Part shown: piece after piece, positions 26,981 to 32,120 of the stretch
How the letters are laid out: each line of letters opens with the position of its first letter
Numbering within the stretch: the stretch's first letter is position 1
DNA from: Nitrospira sp.
GTDB lineage: Bacteria; Nitrospirota; Nitrospiria; Nitrospirales; Nitrospiraceae
Direction of reading: 5' to 3'
Assembly (NCBI GenBank): GCA_024998685.1
Contig: JACOEH010000053.1
Coordinates: forward strand, 1 to 32,120
Length of the DNA stretch: 32,120 bases
Notes under the pieces: model-generated
Told to the model about the DNA's origin: nothing
The model's database searches: none
Seen by the model: only the letters and a program-made list of their open reading frames with translations
Made by a program: the position numbers and the translations under genes

Positions 26981-28836
26981 TCGTGAGGGCCATTTTGCCT
27001 GATATTTGGTGCCGGGGAAATAGGCAGGCCTTCCAACTCCATAATTCTCAGCGCGTTCGTCGTGGGGCAAGGGCCTGGTCTGAGCCGGTAATCAAATTCC
27101 AGTGTGCCGGCTGATACGGTTTCCTGAAAGTGCGCATTGATGAGTCTCGGCACGACGGACTCCAAATCCGCCAACTCCAGATCATGGGTGCTCACGAGGC
27201 CGAAACCGTTTCCTTGCGACAGCGCGGTAATGTAGGCCCGGCTGCCGATGAGCCGCTCCCGGTTGTTGGTGCCTTTGAAGATTTCGTCGATCAGGAACAG
27301 CACGGGTGGCGCGGTTATTTCTTTGGTGGCATCGAGAATCGTCTTCAATCGTTTGACCTCGGCATAGAAGAACGACAGACCGGCATCAAGTGAATCGTCG
27401 ACACGAATGCAACAGGTCAGTCGGCTCCAGGTCCATTCAAGCGAGTGTGCACAAACGGGACCTCCGGCTTGTGCCAGACAGAGATTGATACCGATTGTTC
27501 GTAGGAATGTGCTCTTGCCGGACATGTTGGAGCCGGTAATCAGGTGAATGGAGCCGAGTTCCTTCAGATGGACGTCGTTGGCAATACGGGTCTTAGTCGG
27601 CAGTAACGGATGGCCGAGTCGGTCGGCGTGGAAAGCAGGAGGTGTGCCGTTCCATTCGCCGGCTGCGACGAGGGGAGTCGGCCATACGTAATCGGGATGG
27701 AGATAGGCAAAGGTAGCCAGCGCAGATGCCGCTTCGACTTCTGCCAAGCAATCCAACCACAGAGGGAGGGCGTTTTTAATCTCATGCTGGATCCGACTCA
27801 GTCGGCGAGTGAACCAGAGATCCCAGGGGCACAGTGCGTTGACGGCCAGATGGACGAGGGGGTGTGCCTTGATGCTGATCGCATGGAGTGTGCGTGCGGC
27901 GCGGTTGAGATGCAGCGTGGGACGTGCTTGACCGATCCGGTTCGTCCAGACAGAAGCGAGCACCGTGCCTCGTCGCCTTGCATGACGCTCAATATAACCA
28001 AGGACCGTGGCAAGCCGCTCAGTTTCATGATGAAGCCCGACGGCATGCTCCAGCAATTCTTCCCCTTGATCGGTCATGAAGTAAATCAACACATAGGCCG
28101 CGAACGAAAACATCCAATAACCGGGAAGCAGGCCGAGCATCGAAGCTGAGGCCAGGCCGATCGTGGCAAGAGCAAGAATGATTTGGACGGCAAGGATGGT
28201 GTCTAGGTGAGGCAAGCCGATCGGATGCTCAAGGACAGCGGTCAATCGCCTGCCGTTGATTTCCTGGTCTCCCGTGAGATGGGCCTCGAGCGCAAGACGG
28301 TCGCGAAACAGAGAGCGAGATGCCAGTTCTTTCACGAACAACTGGCGTGTGTGCCAATGTGATGGAGTAGGGGGTTGCTCCAGCAGCCAGCCATGCAAAC
28401 GCGCTCGGCCATGGTCCGACACGGTGGTGTCGAGAAGATGTGTCAGGGAGTGCGCGCCGAAGAGATCCAGGTCAGCGGCGTACGGATGAGACTTCGGAGC
28501 TTCACCGGGCCTTGGAGCAATTGTGACCCAATCCAACGCCATCCGAGCCAGATGAGTCAGCTTGATTTGTTTCCATTGGCGAAGCCGGTGAATCCGAGTT
28601 TCCACCCTGTTATGATATGCGGCCACGGTGACGAAGACGGCAAGGAAGACCCCAAGGGCCAGGTTGCCGCTGTGATACCAATCGAGTTTGTAGAGGGCGA
28701 CGGTGCTAATGAAGCCGATGAGGAAGATGGCCAGCCGCCATCGCGTGAACGTTGCGCTGGCCCTGGTTCCATGAGAAATGAGGCGATCGGTGCGCCGGAT
28801 CAGCGTCTCGATCTGAGCGATGCGTGAGCCTGCCAT
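26977..28836 (-). CDS. Membrane-anchored MutS-family ATPase
   Basis: This 619-aa protein carries a MutS C-terminal ATPase but no mismatch-recognition domain. Walker A is GSNMSGKSTFL (435-445), Walker B VLFLIDE (512-518), and the downstream His is in STHDLE (549-554). Hydrophobic pairs at about 33-50/58-75 and 213-232/238-254 look like four membrane helices. A MutS core-like helical region lies between 260 and 400. Related DNA mismatch repair protein MutS annotations exist for such membrane forms, but a mismatch-repair role is doubtful. It shares an ATGA overlap with the Aas fusion, so the two are translationally coupled. A link to membranes or lipids is therefore plausible. Confidence 0.88.
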   Translation of the reverse strand: MAGSRIAQIETLIRRTDRLISHGTRASATFTRWRLAIFLIGFISTVALYKLDWYHSGNLALGVFLAVFVTVAAYHNRVETRIHRLRQWKQIKLTHLARMALDWVTIAPRPGEAPKSHPYAADLDLFGAHSLTHLLDTTVSDHGRARLHGWLLEQPPTPSHWHTRQLFVKELASRSLFRDRLALEAHLTGDQEINGRRLTAVLEHPIGLPHLDTILAVQIILALATIGLASASMLGLLPGYWMFSFAAYVLIYFMTDQGEELLEHAVGLHHETERLATVLGYIERHARRRGTVLASVWTNRIGQARPTLHLNRAARTLHAISIKAHPLVHLAVNALCPWDLWFTRRLSRIQHEIKNALPLWLDCLAEVEAASALATFAYLHPDYVWPTPLVAAGEWNGTPPAFHADRLGHPLLPTKTRIANDVHLKELGSIHLITGSNMSGKSTFLRTIGINLCLAQAGGPVCAHSLEWTWSRLTCCIRVDDSLDAGLSFFYAEVKRLKTILDATKEITAPPVLFLIDEIFKGTNNRERLIGSRAYITALSQGNGFGLVSTHDLELADLESVVPRLINAHFQETVSAGTLEFDYRLRPGPCPTTNALRIMELEGLPISPAPNIRQNGPHE

Positions 28837-28958
28837 AATAAGCGACCTTACTGGGAACGGACGGGAACGTCAAATGCCGACGGTGAGTTTCAGAAACAAA
28901 TTTTGGCGGCCCACGATGGATGGAGCGCCTGTCACGTTTCATCAATGTCGAAATGTTC

Positions 28959-29834
28959 ATGGCTAACGACTGGATTGACGTCTGTATTCAAGAGCGCTTC
29001 GACGCAGGCGAGTTGCTGAGTCGCCTTGATGATCCCGGCATCCAGGGCGCTTGGGAGGATGAAGAGTTCGTCCATCTCTATTGGCCGGCGGACCAATGGA
29101 ACGAAACACGGCTTGCTTCGGTTCGCCTGGTCCTGGCAGATCTCGCGTCATCGATCGCGGACATTCCGATCTCGGTACGGCAGGTGCCGGATCAAAATTG
29201 GAACGAGGCATGGGCTCGCTCCGTGAAAGCCCTTCGCATCGGTCGATTGATTATTCGTCCGAGTTGGGAACCGGTCGCGCTGGGCCCACAGGATATCGAA
29301 ATCGTGCTTGACCCCAAGCAGGCGTTCGGCACCGGCCACCATGCGACCACCCGCATGATGCTGGAATGGCTGCAAAAAGAAATCCACGGTGGAGAAGTGG
29401 TTTTGGATGTAGGGACCGGTAGCGCGATTCTGGCCATCGCCGCGGTCAAGCTGGGCGCGGCGTCGGCTATCGGCGTTGAACATGATTCGGTTGCGGCGGA
29501 ATGTGCAAGAGAATATCTCGCGTTGAATCATGTGGACGATCGGATCGACATCATTGCCGGCACATTGGACGATCTGCCGGAGAGGAAACAAAGGATCGCT
29601 GATCTGGTACTTGCCAATCTCGATCGGCAGACGATCTTGGACCTCGCCGGCGATTTAGTGAGCTCGGCATCGGAAGGGACGAGAATCATAGTCTCCGGTA
29701 TTCTTGTCGAACAGCAGCCCGAGATCGTGGATCGGTTTTCTGGTCTCGGCTTGGCGTGCTCGGAACGGTGCCAGGAGGAGGGCTGGGTCGCGATGAAATT
29801 CTTTAGGCCGGAATCCTGCGACGCAGAGGCGTAA
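28959..29834 (+). CDS. prmA: Ribosomal protein L11 methyltransferase PrmA
   Basis: This SAM-dependent enzyme trimethylates ribosomal protein L11. From ATG 28959 (MANDWIDVCI) it has 291 aa, against 293 in E. coli; upstream in-frame ATGs at 28920 and 28953 are less likely. An N-terminal substrate-recognition domain is followed by the Rossmann methyltransferase core. Motif I is VLDVGTGSAILAIAAVKLGA, preceded by FGTGHHATTRMMLEWL, a PrmA hallmark. The later LVLANLDRQTILDLA corresponds to the catalytic NxL region. It is first in a tight three-gene unit with the MOSC and methyltransferase genes and divergent from the MutS-like gene. Confidence 0.95.
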   Translation: MANDWIDVCIQERFDAGELLSRLDDPGIQGAWEDEEFVHLYWPADQWNETRLASVRLVLADLASSIADIPISVRQVPDQNWNEAWARSVKALRIGRLIIRPSWEPVALGPQDIEIVLDPKQAFGTGHHATTRMMLEWLQKEIHGGEVVLDVGTGSAILAIAAVKLGAASAIGVEHDSVAAECAREYLALNHVDDRIDIIAGTLDDLPERKQRIADLVLANLDRQTILDLAGDLVSSASEGTRIIVSGILVEQQPEIVDRFSGLGLACSERCQEEGWVAMKFFRPESCDAEA

Positions 29835-29836
29835 CG

Positions 29837-30322
29837 ATGCCGAGCAGGCCACCTTATCCACATGTCCATCAGATCAATGTCTCCGACGGAGGTGTTCCAA
29901 AGCTGCCGGTTTGGGAAGCCAAGGTAGGTGAACGGGGTTTGGATGGCGATCGTCAGCGCAATCTGAAGTTCCATGGTGGGCCGGATCGCGCCGTCTGTCT
30001 GTATTCGCTCGAACTTATCGAACAACTTCAAAAAGAAGGCCATCCGATCGATTCCGGGTTCTCGGGAGAAAACCTCACCTTGTCCGGCTTGGACTGGGAT
30101 CTAGTACGGCCAGGCGTGCAGTTGACCATCGGTCCCGATATTTTGCTCGAAGTGACGAGCTATACGACGCCCTGTATCCATAATAAGAGGTGGTTTCGGG
30201 ACGAGGACTTCTCGCGCATTTCGCAGAAGTTAAACCCGGGCTGGAGTCGCGTCTATGCGAGGGTGCTGCGTGGCGGCGTGGTGCGACCAGGTGATGCAGT
30301 GGAGATAGGAGGTATGTCGTGA
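29837..30322 (+). CDS. MOSC domain-containing protein
   Basis: This 161-aa protein is made almost wholly of a MOSC beta-barrel domain (molybdenum cofactor sulfurase C-terminal type). Visible marks are LDGDRQRNLKFHGGPDRAVC, SGENLTLSGLDWD and the conserved Cys113 in TTPCIHN, expected to handle sulfur or Moco ligands. It is similar to stand-alone YiiM-type proteins that reduce N-hydroxylated compounds, but the exact activity is not certain. It starts two bases after the prmA stop and its own stop overlaps the next gene. Confidence 0.92.
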   Translation: MPSRPPYPHVHQINVSDGGVPKLPVWEAKVGERGLDGDRQRNLKFHGGPDRAVCLYSLELIEQLQKEGHPIDSGFSGENLTLSGLDWDLVRPGVQLTIGPDILLEVTSYTTPCIHNKRWFRDEDFSRISQKLNPGWSRVYARVLRGGVVRPGDAVEIGGMS

Positions 30323-30978
30323 ATCGGATACTAGAGCCGGAACTCATGGACGATCCGGCGCAGGCCGAAGCTTACGCGCGAGCCGACTTTGCGGAAGAGA
30401 ACCAGGGATTCGTCGATCGGTTCAAGGAATATTTTCCGGAGTTTTCTCAAGGCAAGGTATTGGATCTCGGCTGTGGACCGGCTGATATTCCGATCCGATT
30501 CGCCAAACTCTATCCGTCCTGTCAGGTCATTGGAATCGATGCTTCTGCCCCGATGATTCAGTTAGGAGAGCAAGCAGTAAAGCAAGCCGGACTGGCCGAC
30601 CGCATCACCTTACAATGCGAACGGTTTGAAGAGACGGCTGGTGCGAGAATCGTCGCTGCTGTAATATCCAACAGCCTGCTTCATCATCTGCCGAATCCAT
30701 TGCAGTTCTGGCAGAAGCTTCGACAACTCGTGAAGCCCGGGGCGCCGGTGCTGGTCATGGATCTACTCCGTCCGGAATCACCGGAAGCGGCACAGACTAT
30801 TGTCGACCGGTACGCCGCTAACGAGCCGGACATTCTCCGCCGCGATTTCTACAATTCTCTGCTGGCGGCTTTTACCGAAGATGAGATCGGTTCGCAGCTA
30901 GCCCGCATGAATCTCACCAGGCTGTTGATAGACATCCCCGATGACCGGCATTGGGTAGCCAGCGGCATCGTTTATTGA
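30319..30978 (+). CDS. Class I SAM-dependent methyltransferase
   Basis: This 219-aa Rossmann methyltransferase has a clear motif I (VLDLGCGPADIPIRFA, 47-62), IGIDASAPMI as motif II, and NSLLHHLPNPLQFW near motif IV/V. The GTG start overlaps the MOSC stop (GTGA). The sequence resembles UbiE/Trm-like generic methyltransferases; the substrate is unknown. Its last about 45 codons reappear, broken, at 31650-31795. It ends the prmA-MOSC unit. Confidence 0.9.
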   Translation: MNRILEPELMDDPAQAEAYARADFAEENQGFVDRFKEYFPEFSQGKVLDLGCGPADIPIRFAKLYPSCQVIGIDASAPMIQLGEQAVKQAGLADRITLQCERFEETAGARIVAAVISNSLLHHLPNPLQFWQKLRQLVKPGAPVLVMDLLRPESPEAAQTIVDRYAANEPDILRRDFYNSLLAAFTEDEIGSQLARMNLTRLLIDIPDDRHWVASGIVY

Positions 30979-31047
30979 GCAGGACGGTGAACCAGGACCA
31001 GGGCTGTTAGCACCATCTTCTTATGGTGCCCCTCATTGTTGAGAGGA

Positions 31048-31386
31048 CTAGCCGAGAATTTGCGCAAGTGCCTGTCGCAGGTGCACTTGATCTGACGCGG
31101 TCAGTCGTCCGAGCTTCTTCAGAATTAGCGCCGGATCAATCGTCGTCAGGACTGGTTTGAGCACAGACGGCTTGAGCAGTCCGGCTCCCCGCCAGTCTTC
31201 GATCACCACTTCCCCGAGAGCGTCCGCGGTTGGCTGCTGACTCGTGACCGCCATTATGATCAGGTCCGGGCGCGCCCGATGATAGGCGGTACTGCTGATG
31301 ACTACGGCCGGGCGGTGCTTCGTGGCGGATTGATCGGTGAAGGGAAACGGGACGAGGACGATCTCCCCGAACTCATAGCCGGTCAT
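31048..31386 (-). CDS. PemK/MazF-family toxin (endoribonuclease)
   Basis: This 112-aa toxin has the PemK-like SH3-barrel pattern. It opens YEFGEIVLVPFPFTDQSATK, followed by RPAVVISS (Arg26) and MAVTSQQ with the conserved Ser/Thr. Such proteins cut mRNA at short sequences and arrest growth when free. ATG 31386 is preferred over an in-frame start at 31416. It overlaps the end of the antitoxin gene by 14 bases, the usual layout with the antitoxin first. Confidence 0.9.
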   Translation of the reverse strand: MTGYEFGEIVLVPFPFTDQSATKHRPAVVISSTAYHRARPDLIIMAVTSQQPTADALGEVVIEDWRGAGLLKPSVLKPVLTTIDPALILKKLGRLTASDQVHLRQALAQILG

Positions 31387-31579
31387 AGTCGGCGTCGTCG
31401 GGATTATCCCAAACACGGGAGAAGGCGGGTTCCGCGACTTGGCTGGCAGCCTGCGTCAATCGATGTTCTTCGGCTCCTCGCTGGACTAGGAAGTCGACAA
31501 AATGCTCTACTTCTACCACCTGTTCAGGGGGAAGATGGCGAAGCTTTTCGAGGAACGCTTGTTCGTGTACGCTCGTCAT
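31373..31579 (-). CDS. Antitoxin of the PemK/MazF-type pair, DUF2281-like
   Basis: This 68-aa protein has a Leu/Glu-rich helix (LRHLPPEQVVEVEHFVDFLV) and an acidic tail (NPDDADYDRL) that may wrap the toxin. The helix pattern matches DUF2281-type antitoxins. ATG 31579 is chosen; an ATG at 31585 is closer to AGGA and equally possible. It is first in the toxin-antitoxin operon and probably autoregulates it. No operator palindrome was identified. Confidence 0.8.
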   Translation of the reverse strand: MTSVHEQAFLEKLRHLPPEQVVEVEHFVDFLVQRGAEEHRLTQAASQVAEPAFSRVWDNPDDADYDRL

Positions 31580-31649
31580 GATCATTTATCCTGCTGGCCG
31601 TTACCTTACAACGAGTGTCGCCAAAGATCAATTGCAGACGCGCAATCCT

Positions 31650-31795
31650 ATTCTCAGGCGTTGATCACGGTTTTGGAGGAGGGCTGTCTTTTCGGAGAAT
31701 ACATCGGTTTCTAGGTGGCCTGCATGAATCTCCCCCGATTGTTGATCGACATCCCAGATGACCCGCACTGGGTGGTCGGCGGGGTCATTTATTGA
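31650..31795 (+). pseudogene. Broken copy of the 3' end of the class I methyltransferase gene
   Basis: The reading MNLPRLLIDIPDDPHW, then VVGGVIY (31724-31795), matches MNLTRLLIDIPDDRHW, then VASGIVY at the end of the methyltransferase gene (stop 30978), including the stop position. Weaker matching runs back through EYIGF (compare DEIGS) and an in-frame TAG at 31712-31714 to about 31650. The 5' part is missing and the PemK toxin-antitoxin pair lies in between. Seen directly in sequence. The remaining 31796-32120 shows nothing recognisable. Confidence 0.75.
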
Positions 31796-32120
31796 GAAGA
31801 ATGGGGAGATCATCTCCGAGTTCCATATTTAGGCCGATTGAACATCCGAGCGAATCGACTGGGGTTTGGTGGGTCGCCGTATACCAAGAAGCGGCTCATG
31901 TATGATTGTAAACCCGCTTTTCAGAAATGCAGTTGGTCGACTCAGTTTTGCGTTATACCTATGTACCTCTTACAATGCATCGCGGATTTCTGAGCTTCAG
32001 ATCGATTCAGCCCATATTCTTGCCTGAGTGGTATGAGAAGGGTACTTTATGAAAAGGCTATCAACCTTAGAGCGCGTAACAAAATGACCTCATAGGTTCC
32101 GATGGCAGATGAGGCAGGCC

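Noticed and set aside
31010-31029. Small hairpin GCACCAT/ATGGTGC between the methyltransferase and toxin genes
   Set aside because: The stem is only 7 bp and no T-run follows on either strand, so a terminator call is not supported.
31796-32120. Possible start of a gene or insertion sequence at the right edge
   Set aside because: Only short open stretches are visible, with no transposase motif or terminal repeat; too little sequence to call.

Overview
This 32.1 kb window looks like the chromosome of a Gram-negative, Nitrospira-like bacterium (phylum Nitrospirota). That placement is an inference. It rests on moderately high GC, a His-type (sulfide-dependent) Thi4 thiazole synthase beside a full-length ThiC, RND efflux modules, LspA with a lipoprotein, and a fused LplT/PlsC/acyl-ACP-synthetase (Aas) protein. 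No rRNA, tRNA, CRISPR array or intact insertion sequence was seen.

Layout. (1) 1-8620: an RND efflux region with three paralogous HlyD-type adaptors, the first cut by the window edge. It has one complete RND permease (3955-7137) and one antisense exported protein of unknown function. Adaptors one and three share a similar block of more than 250 bp just downstream of their stop codons, so a permease-adaptor module was probably duplicated and a second permease is expected just left of the window. (2) 8605-9800: a decayed DUF433/DUF5615 toxin-antitoxin pair, both genes damaged, followed by about 600 bp of mostly empty DNA. (3) 9800-15450, minus strand: a TPP riboswitch with an intrinsic terminator precedes thiC, thi4, a TPR gene, a receiver-YgfZ fusion and a group II truncated haemoglobin. 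Two intergenic inverted-repeat elements sit within this array. (4) 15527-20101, plus strand: nadA, then ileS and lspA with overlapping stop and start. (5) 20173-21321, minus: uppP and a DUF2024 gene. (6) 21479-22371: a coiled-coil/helix-hairpin-helix lipoprotein with its own promoter, a structured leader and a terminator. (7) 22410-28836, minus: a membrane-anchored MutS-family ATPase overlapping an Aas-type fusion, then an amidohydrolase. (8) 28959-30978, plus: prmA, a MOSC protein and a small methyltransferase, tightly packed. (9) 31048-31795: a PemK/MazF-type toxin-antitoxin pair, flanked by a broken copy of the 3' end of the methyltransferase gene.

How they fit together. The riboswitch should reduce thiamin-pyrimidine and thiazole synthesis when TPP is abundant. 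The downstream YgfZ fusion (YgfZ proteins support Fe-S enzymes) and the haemoglobin may protect oxygen- or NO-sensitive enzymes such as the 4Fe-4S ThiC; this link is inferred from gene order. LspA, UppP, Aas and the lipoprotein are envelope genes. The most unusual items are the degenerate-receiver/YgfZ fusion in a thiamin operon, the membrane MutS ATPase coupled to a phospholipid-repair enzyme, the RND permease without the usual transmembrane-10 lysine, the broken toxin-antitoxin pair, the duplicated methyltransferase tail, and a set of intergenic inverted repeats in at least three sequence families.
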